NCBI GenBank assembly: GCA_033297205.1
Contig: MU859142.1
Location: forward strand, 1 to 64,000
Direction of reading: 5' to 3'
Source of the DNA: Pseudoneurospora amorphoporcata
Lineage: Eukaryota; Ascomycota; Sordariomycetes; Sordariales; Sordariaceae
Length of the DNA: 64,000 nucleotides
Position numbers and translations under genes: made by a program. How positions within the stretch are numbered: position 1 is the first letter of the stretch; every line of letters starts with the position of its first letter. Under the pieces are notes generated by a model. It saw nothing but the letters and a program-made list of their open reading frames with translations. It was not told where the DNA came from and ran no database searches. Shown one piece after another: positions 1-8,796 of this stretch.

Positions 1-100
1 GCACATCAGCTACACGCTCACGGCCTCCCAGATTTGACTGCAGCTTTTCTGGGTGTGTTGTGTGTGTTGTGGTTGTTGTGTTCTGCTCTTCGTCATTAGG

Positions 101-306
101 TGTAAATGTAGGATATGCGTAATTGCACGAAGAGAGGAAAGGAGAGAAGTGCAAATGTGCGCTCGGGAGATTAGCCTTTATAGGACTCGAGCCGTAAACC
201 CTAGTAGGTCCACGACGGGAGGCCATTGGCCAATCAGAGCAGACAGTAATAGTTGTCTTAGAAGCAACCAACACTGGCACATGCGACACAGGCTAACCCT
301 GTGACA
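101..306 (-). repeat. 3' LTR of the gypsy element (left copy)
   Basis: This 206-bp direct repeat begins TGT and ends ACA. It matches 6998-7203 over its whole length without gaps. All of the roughly 21 differences between the copies are transitions. It keeps more C and G than the right copy, so the right copy was mutated more heavily. Confidence 0.88.
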
Positions 307-377
307 CTTCCTCAGGCTAAAAGAAGCCATATGGCTGACTAAAGTTACATAAAATAATAGATAACCCTATTAAACGT

Positions 378-572
378 TTAGTCCATCCGTAAAATACTTC
401 TATAGCCGCCAGTCGCGGCGACCTCCTCCGCTCCTCGTACCTCACCCGCGGAGCCTCCGCTTCCATAGCCGGCTCTAACGTCTCCTCCGCTCTCTCCAGA
501 GTCCTCGTCCGCTTCCTCTCCGTCGCCAGCCAGTCTAAAGGTACTAGAATATCTGGGTATTTCTCGTAACAC
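378..572 (-). pseudogene. Acidic C-terminal tail fragment of the gypsy polyprotein
   Basis: This short minus-strand frame encodes a Gly/Glu/Ala-rich acidic stretch just downstream of the chromodomain-like segment. Fungal chromoviruses often have such a low-complexity tail after the chromodomain. It is separated from the preceding frame by stops and is probably the decayed end of pol rather than an independent gene. Confidence 0.4.
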
Positions 573-616
573 TATCGCACCGCATCAGGGAATATAGCCA
601 CGTTAGCACGCGGCTG

Positions 617-1087
617 CTATGAAGGCTGGTGAGGTGGTACCCAGACGACGAGATATTCCCAACGACCGTTGGCTGCTTTGCGGCAGCCGTCGATCTTAAT
701 AAAATCCCACTCTATCGAATCCTCCTTATTATCTGTCCTTCTCATGCTGCGACCGTGGTTTGCACGAACGTCCTTCTGCACCTCTAGCTGCCCCGGTATG
801 CCGGCCTCGGTCCATGGCTTAATCTTGTTGACATAGAAAGTCAGGCTGCACTTCATATTGACGGGGAGCCTAAGCGTAACTCTATAGCTGTCCGCCTTAA
901 CGATCTCGAACGGGCCCTCATAAAGGGGGGTGAGCTTCGCGTGCGGGCGGCCAGTGTTGAGATTCTCTGTATTGAGTAGGACTTTATCTCCCGCTCTATA
1001 CTTCGGAGCATCCGTCCTTCGAATATTAGCATTGGCTTCGTACCGTTGTTGAGTTTGCTTCGCCTGGTCCGTGACGAAGTCTAACAC
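617..1087 (-). pseudogene. Integrase C-terminal domain and chromodomain-like end of gypsy pol
   Basis: The 156-codon frame contains the integrase C-terminal GPF-type region (residues about 30-95, with LTPLYEGPFEIVK) and then a chromodomain-like strand around residues 128-152 (GCRKAANGRWEYLVVW). In Ty3/gypsy chromoviruses the chromodomain targets integration to heterochromatin marks. The chromodomain is cut short after VVWVPP, where an intact domain would continue with a further helix. This is the least damaged coding part of the element. Confidence 0.8.
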
Positions 1088-1099
1088 TTTCTTGAAACG

Positions 1100-2640
1100 G
1101 TCCGCAATTTCGTTAGCCTTAAAGTACTCTACTTACTATTGAGCTGACAAATTTAGCGGGTACGGTTCGCTAGTTCAATGCCTATCCGAGGGTAGAAATT
1201 ATAATTAGTAAAGAAAGAGGATACTCCTATTATTTCAAAAACTAAATTATTGCCAGCGAACTTCACAATTGGCAACTAATCGACCCAATCGTCCTATACC
1301 CAATTAATGTAGAGGCGAAAATATTTCTCCATCTCTATATTAATGCGCTCAGTCTGGCCGTTGGTAGTTGGATAGAACGCGGAGGAGGGCTTGAGAGCTA
1401 CCTCTAAACGGGACGACAGGGCTCTCTAGAATTGTGAAATAAATTGAGAGCTACAATCGGAAACTACCGAGTCCGGAAGGCTGTGAATACTGTAGACCCG
1501 TTCAATAAACTTATCTGCCAACTCCTTAGCCGTAAGGCCGACGGTGGAGATGAAGTATCTCATCTTAGTTAGGCGGTCGATAACAATAGCAACATACTTG
1601 AATTCCTACCCTCGACGTATATAGGGTATTAGAGGGGTGACGTAGTCTACCGAAATGTCCTTCCAAGGTACGAAAGGTACGGCCAACGGTTTTAAAAAAC
1701 CGTAAAGGGAGTAACGTGACGGTTTAGACTTCGCGCACGCCAGGTACACTTTATAATAGGTCCTAACGGTAGCGGACATGCCGGGCCAAAAGAAGGACTA
1801 CGAGAGCAACGAATAGGTCTTCTCACGGCCAGGGTGACTAGCGGACGGCGAGTCGTGCACGCGGCGGAGGAGTTAGAATTGGAGCTCGGTATTGTTAGGG
1901 TTGACGATAATAGCGCCTCGAAAGTACGCTCGTCCTTATATCGCTCTGTATTCCGTAAAAGGTACCTTCTTTAACTGATTTTTAACTTCCTTGGACTATG
2001 CGCGACGGCCGGGATCCAATAAGCAAGCGAGTAAGTCCTATAAGAACACTGACCTTTCGTAACTCTCTATGATTAAGTCGTTGGTAGACTTATTATCTAT
2101 TACCTCCAGGTCGTAGATATACTCCGTTTCGACGTTAATAACCTCCTCTCCGCTTTCGAGAACGAAGGCTCCGTTAACGAAGATGTTATGATCGAGTAAA
2201 ACCTTGTTCCTGGCTAGTAGCCGCTCGTCGGCTTCGTCCTTAGGGAGGTCCTTTAGTTTCCTACTTAACACGTCGGAGCGCACTTGTAGCGAGCCTGGCC
2301 GATATTTGATCGTAAAGTTGAACCGGGATAGGAACTGGGACTACCGCATATAGCGAGAAATTAGCTGTTTGTTAGTCGTAAAGGTCTTCAAAGTTTTATA
2401 ATTTGTAAAGACTTCGAACGGTTGTTGTGCTCCTTCGAGCTCGGGGCGCTACTCCTCCAAGGCCTTGATGATGACGAGTAATTCTTTGTCGTAAATATCG
2501 TAGTTACATTCGGCTAAAGAGTGCCGCTAACTAAAGTAGGCGATAGGACGAAGGATACTATTATTATCATATTGTGATAATATGCTTTTATATGCCCAAT
2601 TGAGAGTATCCGTCTCTACAACAGTCTATTTAGACCAATC
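1100..2640 (-). pseudogene. RNase H-integrase part of gypsy pol, heavily mutated
   Basis: Minus-strand translation gives broken stretches of RNase H and the integrase core. The best piece is at 2038-2283, where a segment reading SDVLSRKLKDLPKDEADERL matches the connector between RNase H and the integrase zinc-binding domain in fungal gypsy elements. No frame stays open through the integrase catalytic core. The stops fit CAA/CAG to TAA/TAG and TGG to TAG changes. Confidence 0.6.
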
Positions 2641-2689
2641 GTAGATATGAAGAACGGGTCCGCTAGTAAAAGCCTTCTTTAAGGCTTCG

Positions 2690-3600
2690 AAACATCGTTA
2701 ATACTATTTTTCCTACTCCTAAACTACTGACCGCTTTGTAAGTTCGTATAAGGGGCCGACGATGATCGAGAAGTACTTAATGAAGCGGCGGTAGAAGTTT
2801 GCGAAGCTTAAGAAACGCTGTAGCGACCGCTTGGAGTCTGGAGCTTCCCATGACGTGACTGTAGAGACCTTGTTGGAATCTATTTCGAGGCTACCCGGGA
2901 TGATGATAAGACTTAGGTATTTAGTGCGCTGTACGTAAAATTCACATTTGTTAATATTAATTTGGAGGCTTACCTTGATTATTCGTTGTAAAACTTCCCC
3001 AACGTGCTCTTCGTATTCTTCTTCATTGTTCGAGTAGATGAGGATATTATCGAGGTAGGCGGTAGCGTAAATATCTAGAATATTATAGAAGACATCGTTA
3101 ATATAATTCTAGAAGGTGCCGGAGGCGCCTTATAGGCCGAACGGGTAGACGATAGACTCGTACAGGCCAAAACGGGTGATGAAAGCTGTGAGTTACTTAT
3201 GTCCTTCCTTAATACGGATCCTGTTAAACGCGGCAATGACGTCGAGCTTCGTAAAGATCTTAGCCTTGTAAATCGCATCGAGTATTTCCTTAATTAAAGG
3301 TATTGGGTAACGAGTCTTTAGCGTTACGCTATTAATACTTCGGTAGTCTACGCAAATGCGAACTCCACCGCCTGGTTTCTTAACTAAAAGGATAGGCGAA
3401 GCCGCTGCCGACTGCGATGGGCGGATGAAGTTCTTTCTCAGATTATCATCGATCCACTTCTTGACAACGACAGCCTCGATAGGTGACATACAGCGCGGGC
3501 GGGCGTTAGGGGGCTGCTATCCTAGCTTCAGCTCAATCTTATAATCGTACGAACGGTAGGGAAGAACCTCTTCCGCTAGTAAGGGCAAGAAAGCAACAAC
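2690..3600 (-). pseudogene. Reverse transcriptase domain of gypsy pol with mutated catalytic box
   Basis: The frame at 3193-3489 carries the classic RT start, including PILLVKKPGGGVRICVDYR and the FTKLDVIAAFNRI motif. Downstream, after in-frame stops, the catalytic box at 3046-3057 reads YLDN where an active enzyme has YLDD. The change needs only G to A in the coding strand. The RT thumb and the start of RNase H can be followed to about 2690. The enzyme should be inactive. Confidence 0.85.
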
Positions 3601-3729
3601 CTCGTTAATATATCTTTGGCCTTCGCTTTATTTTAAAATTCTAATAATCTCCTCCTTAGTCTTTAACAGTCGGTTTACTTTATCGAAAAACTTCTTCACA
3701 TCCTCCTCGTTGACCTTAGCCAAATATAT

Positions 3730-4340
3730 CTATCGAAGGATCTCTTCGCACACGAGCGCGTCGGTTTCAAGATTCCCAGTAAAGTTAATTACTTTAGCGA
3801 GGATCGCAGCTTCTCGAGTATCTTCTAAAGCATAAACGCCAGCCATCTCGTCAATAAAATTATGAAGCGCGGAGGGTAGACTTTCCTTGTATTTCCTTCT
3901 ATCGCCTTTCATAATGCTATTGACCATCTCCTTGGTCAAATCCAGATCCTGGAGATCCGCCATAGCTGCCAGCCTCTCGATCTCAGCGTAGCTCGTGACA
4001 TACGGCTGCAGCTACTCCTTCTCGCAGATAAAGTTGAAGGCAGCCGCGTTAAGTGCCCTAATATCGGTGGGGTCGAGCTCGTAGGCGGACTCACAATAAC
4101 AGCAATACTTAGGACAATTCTTACTAATTAAAACGCGGCGACCGCTAACGCGGAAGCTCGTAGGGCGCGAGACTCTTAGTCTTAAAGAGTAGGGCGGCCG
4201 TACTGGTAATGCCGACCTTCGACTTAGCGCGGCTGGCTACTAGCGCCTTCACAGGAGCGGGGACCGCACGGTAGCTAGTCTTGGAATCGATCTTTGAGGT
4301 GGGCGCAATAACGGCAGGCGGGAACTCGAGAGCGGGCAAG
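3730..4340 (-). pseudogene. Polyprotein linker between protease and RT (gypsy)
   Basis: Two minus-strand frames (3730-3963 and 4145-4339) fill the stretch between the protease and the RT. The first reads as an ordinary helical segment with LPSALHNFIDEMAGVY, as seen upstream of RT in fungal gypsy elements. The second is Pro/Ala/Lys-rich. They are assigned by position and weak family resemblance only. Confidence 0.45.
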
Positions 4341-4619
4341 GGTTCTAGGGCGGACTCTGCCGTAGTCTCCTTGATCTTTTCTTTCTTAATGACCGGTAGA
4401 GCGGGTATAGCAGCTGACCTCTTAATCTTCTCTTTCTTAATAACTGGAGAGAGAAGCTCAGTCTCTTCCTTCTTGACCAGCGGAAGGGAGGTTTGGCGGA
4501 CGGAGGCTACCGAGACCCGGTTGATGAGAGCTTTAGGTGCTGCCGTCTAGTGTCTAGGGAGATCCGCTGGCAAGCAGCGGCTTCAATAAGATACGTAGTT
4601 AAAATACATACTATACTGT

Positions 4620-4900
4620 TCATAGTCGATTTTTAGGCGATAGTGCTATATTTATGGGAAGCTTAAGATGACTGGGTGTGTCCTAAAAATATTATAAACC
4701 AAGGTGATTGTTTCCTCGTAATGGCCGATACGGAGCCTAGTTATTACTCCTTTAGAGATGATGCTTTTAATTACGCCGTTAGCAAGAACGAGCTTCTTAG
4801 CTTTCAATAATTAGAAACGGGGAAGGTTGTGTTTAACAATAAAGGAGCGATTAATAAACGCGAAGGCGGAGTATCCGCTATTGATAAGGGCAATACAATA
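4620..4900 (-). pseudogene. Retropepsin-like protease of the gypsy element with mutated active site
   Basis: Minus-strand translation shows the aspartic protease signature ALINSG at 4873-4890, followed by SAFAFINRSF and a second beta-rich block that includes LVLANGVIKS. Active retropepsins have D-S/T-G, so the catalytic Asp has become Asn, a single G-to-A change. At least one stop lies within the domain. Confidence 0.7.
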
Positions 4901-5099
4901 GTCTTTGCGCGCGCGGGTTACAATATAAGAAGACAAAAGTATTGAATTTGGGGAAGCAGAACTATTTAACGATTAAATTTTAACTTCTTCCAAAACTTCT
5001 AACTCTATAAAATCTGAAACTCGTCTCTTAGTTATAACCCAGTAAGGCTTTTGCACGCGACTGGGCGCAAAGGCTAGGCGTTTTCCTAGTCGTTGTAAT

Positions 5100-6654
5100 A
5101 CTCTTTACTAGCGGCGGGCTCGGGAGCGGCCGGGGCGGCTAGGGCAGCTGGAGCGGCATTAGCGGCGCGGACCTATTCCTAGCCACTACGGCGATTCTTA
5201 TTCTTATTCTTCGTCTTCTTGCCGGCGGAATACTAGGGGCTTTACGAGCCGTAATTAACTAACGCGGTACAATCGCGGGCGATGTAGCCGAGCTTGTCGC
5301 AATGACGATAAAGGCTATTGTGGGAACGTTGGTCGAGAATATCTTTGTAGATAAAAATAGCAAGATCTACGGCGTTGAAGTCTATCTTGTTTCCGCTCTG
5401 GCTAACAGGGACGCCGTCAGCTATAGGCTTAGTATTAAAGCGACCTCCGCTACTACTGCCGTTGCTATTGCTACCACTTAGGTTGAAGAAGTAGTTCGCT
5501 ATCTTCTAGCGGTGATCCGCGTCCTTCAGGTTTCCAGCAACGGTACGGCAAATCTCGAGCCAGCGCTTGAAATCGTTCTCGGGGGAAAGGTCGCAGTAGG
5601 CAAGAGCATTACGCAGACGCTTATTAATCTTGTTACGCAAATAATAGACCTTTATCGAATCGTCGAGGCTACAAAGGTTTATTAAGTTAGTTAATTCGAG
5701 TTCGAAGTCCGCGAAGGATAAGTTCTTTATATATAACTCTTACAAGCGGCGGCCGGCGTCTATCTTGAGGTTTACGTTCTGGAAACGAGAGACTAGGTAT
5801 TCTATGAACTCGACTCCCGTCTTCTAATGCTAGGTCGTATCGTCGGGGTTAGACTAGATTACATCTAGATTATCTTAGATACTAGATAGGATCTTAAGGC
5901 TTAATAGTATAGCCGTACGGATAATTTTGACGTCCTTTGAGGCGTAAAGAGCGGCATCACACTTCCACTACGACAAGATACGGAAACGCTAGGCCTTAAA
6001 GATCTCGCATCTACGAGCGGGGCCGCTAGCCTCCTTGCCAGTAAAGATAGGTGGGTTCTCTACCGTCTAATAGAGAGAAGATATAGTTACTTTCGTAGTA
6101 GTTGGAGTTCTATTATTAGGAGAAGGGTAAGTTTACGTTTTAAGGATATTGTATTCCGCGAATAAACCGTCGTAAGCGGACTTAAGGTTAATAAAGTCTA
6201 GGTTCCTCTGGTCGAAGTTTGCTTGGGCGTTATCGGTTACCTAGCGGGCAGTTTTGAGCTCCTCCTTAGAGCGCTCGAAGTTATTGGTAAGATCGTTGTA
6301 AAGTACGAGGTTAGTGCGATAGAGGCGACTAAGGGGCGCGATAATAGACCAGAAAGTAGGGTAGTGGGCGATAATAAACGCGGTTTCGAAATGCTCACGG
6401 GGAATAGGCAGGCCGTCTTCCTAATCGAGGCCTTCAAGGAGGTCAGTAAGAGCTACGTCCCTAGGAGTGATCTCGTGAAGCGCGGCACGGCAAACTACAA
6501 TATCGAGGTCAACCTTGAGGGTCTCATTAATAGCGGAACGCAACGAGTTTAAATTAAAAGCGCTAGTCCTAAGAGCTACGAAGTTAGGAAGATCACCGTC
6601 ACTAATACTACCGTTAGAGGAGAAAAGGGCGGGATTGCTATCGTCGTAAGACAT
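5100..6654 (-). pseudogene. gag-like region of the gypsy element
   Basis: An ATG at 6654 on the minus strand opens a 77-codon frame (MSYDDSNPALFSSNG...), the probable gag start, about 340 bases inside the 5' LTR. Translation toward 5100 is interrupted by many stops. At 5269-5310 a CCHC zinc knuckle can be made out, but its first Cys and its His both read Tyr (LYRHCDKLGYIARDC). Both changes are RIP-type transitions. Confidence 0.7.
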
Positions 6655-6844
6655 GAGATAAAAGAGAGGTGACCGTTTAAAACAAAAGAGAGATGAAGGT
6701 CCGCTGCTAGGACCATTTGAGGCAGTCGAGACGAGGCGATCTCTTATTCACTAGATGAAGAGTGCCTACCCTTACTCACTAGTAAAAGGTAATATTGAGT
6801 CTAAACTAAGCGACTATCGTAACTACGACGGTCGAAGCTTAGGA

Positions 6845-6858
6845 GGGGGGGGGGGGGG
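6845..6858. repeat. Run of 14 G
   Basis: A homopolymer of 14 G lies in the untranslated leader between the 5' LTR and the gag start. Its length is prone to sequencing error. Confidence 0.9.
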
Positions 6859-6997
6859 TGCTGGGCTTAGCGACTCGTAACGAGGCGATCTCTACACTCG
6901 CGCGATTGAAACAATTGTGATAAAAAATAAGTTTACGTTGTAAACGCAATAGTTAAAGGTATAATTAACTATTACGAGCAGAGGGCGAGAGGTTAGG

Positions 6998-7203
6998 TGT
7001 AGATGTAGGATATGCGTAATTACACGAAGAAAGGAAAGGAGAGAAGTGTAGATGTGCGCTTAGGAGATTAGCCTTTATAGGACTCGAGCTGTAAACCCTA
7101 GTAGGTCCACGGCGGGAGGCTATTAGCCAATTAGAGTAGATAGTAATAGTTATCTTAGAAGCAACTAACACTGGCACATACGACATAGGCTAACCCTATA
7201 ATA
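6998..7203 (-). repeat. 5' LTR of the gypsy element (right copy)
   Basis: This is the partner of the repeat at 101-306, with identical length. Its last bases read ATAATA where the left copy has GTGACA: three transitions within the terminus, showing RIP even at the LTR edge. Confidence 0.88.
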
Positions 7204-7878
7204 AGTTAGGCTTCAAGGCCTTCTTATACCAAACGGAATTAGTACGTTCCTAAAGTACGTATTAAGCCTTGTCGCCTAAGGCTTCAAAGCATCTATCATA
7301 TATATAGAACTTCCTAAATACCTTTATCTATTTTCTATCTTCCTTTTAGCGTTGTCCTTCATCCGTGCGCCTTGCTTCTTATTTAGTTGGCTGTAGTTAC
7401 TTTTAGGAAGATTGGGATCGTCTCGAGACTAGGATCGTCTCGAGATTAGGATCGTCTCGTGGTGCCTTATCAGCGTCTTCGGCACTTCTAGGGTTTGGCT
7501 CGCTAGCCGGTAGCGTCGGGAGGAGTTCGGGTAAGCAGTGCTGATAGCTGAGAGTCCGGCCGAGGTAAGTTTGAGTCTCGCGGCCTGCGGCCGCCGGGCA
7601 TTCATAAGGCTAATACTAAGCGTTGAGGCTCTGCTAAGCCTCGGCAACCCTAACCTAAAACTGTGGGCAAATGTCCGTGTAACACCAAGTAAGAAGCAGG
7701 GCGCCCGGATAAAGGACAGCGCTAAAAGGAAAATAAAAAATAAATAAAAGCATTCAAGAAGATCCACACGTATATAGACTGCTAGATAGATATCTTAAAG
7801 CCTCAGGCGACAAGGCTTAATACGTACCTCAAGTACGTACTAATTCCCTTTGGTATAAGAAGGTCTTGAAGCCCAACC
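7204..7878. mobile_element. RIP-affected element with ~90-bp terminal inverted repeats
   Basis: The sequence at 7204-7293 is the near reverse complement of about 7788-7878. Both arms contain CTTCTTATACCAAA, GGAATTAGTACGT and TATTAAGCCTTGTCGCCT in the same order. The interior holds no convincing transposase, only a 112-codon minus frame of no recognisable family and a short GGATCGTCTCGAGA-type tandem repeat near 7410-7460. It looks like a non-autonomous DNA element. It begins directly at the edge of the gypsy LTR, so it is either nested with it or served as its target. Confidence 0.7.
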
Positions 7879-8263
7879 TTCTCTTAGAGGTTGAGAAGAT
7901 TAATAAGGCTTTAGAAACTAAAGTAGTTTATTAGCTAAATTAAACTACTATTGCAAGCCTTAAATATAGCCCTTGTTATAAATAAACTACTTCCCTCTCG
8001 AACTACCTAATCTTTACCCAACCTCTCATCATAGCCGCCGAACGCGACTCTCCGCTGCCCTCCATTAAGCTAGAACAATCCCTAGTAGTCTACAACGTTG
8101 AGGATTTCGATACTATTATAACCAACAATACTAATATTACTAACGGTTACGTTTATGTAACGGCAAGCGTACTGTCGCAACTATATAAAACCACTTGAGG
8201 AACCGAATTACTAGCTTCGGTTACTTGTATCCTTTTGTAGGGACATAGGCTAGTTAGTGTATA
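7879..8263. other. AT-rich RIP-type DNA without gene
   Basis: The stretch is AT-rich with many TA steps, like the repeats around it. A 50-codon open piece around 8040-8196 on the plus strand matches no family I know. It is probably the remnant of another repeat. Confidence 0.5.
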
Positions 8264-8380
8264 TAATAGGGCAGGAGTGCATATGTCCCGACAACGCCAA
8301 ACTACCAAAAGGTAGACGATGTTCTGCTTGCAAGGCAGAACTCGTAGTGCATACTATATAGCCAATGTCAACCTGTGACA
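8264..8380. repeat. Left 117-bp terminal repeat of the small element
   Basis: This is the direct partner of 8658-8774. It starts TAATA where the other copy has TGACA, two transitions. Confidence 0.85.
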
Positions 8381-8657
8381 CTACCTTCCCTTAAAGCGAT
8401 ATCGAAGATATTAAGATAAGGCTCCGTCCCCCAACGGAGGCGACAATGTCGCTAAGGATTTATCGCCGTGCGATGACTATATAGCACTACCCAAACTCGA
8501 GGTTTGCAATAGGGGTAGCCGTTGACATGCCGGTCTCAGCGTTAGCAATGTTTTCCTGTGCCTCCTATCTTCGGAGTCGCACGCCAAAAACCGCTTTACG
8601 ACATGCCACATCGGGGAATTGAACCCACGACGTCCCATTGTTAAGCAGAACATACTA

Positions 8658-8774
8658 TGACAGGGCAGGAGTGCACATGTCCCGACAACGCCAAACTACC
8701 AAAAGGTAGACGATGTTCTGCTTGCAAGGCAGAACTCGTAGTGCACACTATATAGCCAATGTCAACCTGTGACA
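8658..8774. repeat. Right 117-bp terminal repeat of the small element
   Basis: This is the less mutated copy, with TGACA at its start and TGTGACA at its end. It abuts the remaining GH55 coding sequence directly. Confidence 0.85.
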
Positions 8775-8796
8775 CTTAGTACGAGGATTAAGCAAC

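Larger units (their letters stand above)
101..7203 (-). mobile_element. RIP-degraded Ty3/gypsy chromovirus-type LTR retrotransposon
   Basis: A full-length but dead LTR retrotransposon reads on the minus strand, with its 5' LTR at the right end. The internal region runs gag (with zinc knuckle), protease, reverse transcriptase, RNase H, integrase and a chromodomain-like C-terminus. That order, with integrase last, defines Ty3/gypsy. Frames are broken by many stops, and key residues are changed by transitions only: the RT YLDD box reads YLDN and the protease DSG reads NSG. The two LTRs are the same length and differ at about 21 positions, all C/T or G/A. This is the RIP signature, so the element cannot be autonomous. 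I could not settle a target-site duplication; TTAGG precedes both LTR copies. Confidence 0.9.
8264..8774. mobile_element. Small element with 117-bp direct terminal repeats (TRIM-like)
   Basis: Two 117-bp direct repeats (8264-8380 and 8658-8774) enclose 277 bp without coding potential. They differ only at four positions, all transitions. The right copy begins TGACA and both end CCTGTGACA, so they have the TG...CA ends of LTRs. Each repeat contains a perfect 7-bp hairpin (GTTCTGC/GCAGAAC). The interior holds, on the minus strand, a tRNA-like T-arm (GGGTTCAATTCCC, close to a B box). Length and structure fit a terminal-repeat retrotransposon in miniature; a tRNA-related SINE with duplicated ends is the alternative. 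No clear target duplication remains. Confidence 0.65.

Noticed and set aside
7429..7767. 112-codon minus-strand frame inside the 675-bp inverted-repeat element
   Set aside because: No transposase or other domain; hydrophobic and low-complexity, likely fortuitous.
8601..8650. Possible tRNA gene on the minus strand (T-arm GGGTTCAATTCCC)
   Set aside because: The T-stem has mismatches and no acceptor, D-arm or A box is found at the right distance; kept only as a B-box-like motif of the small element.
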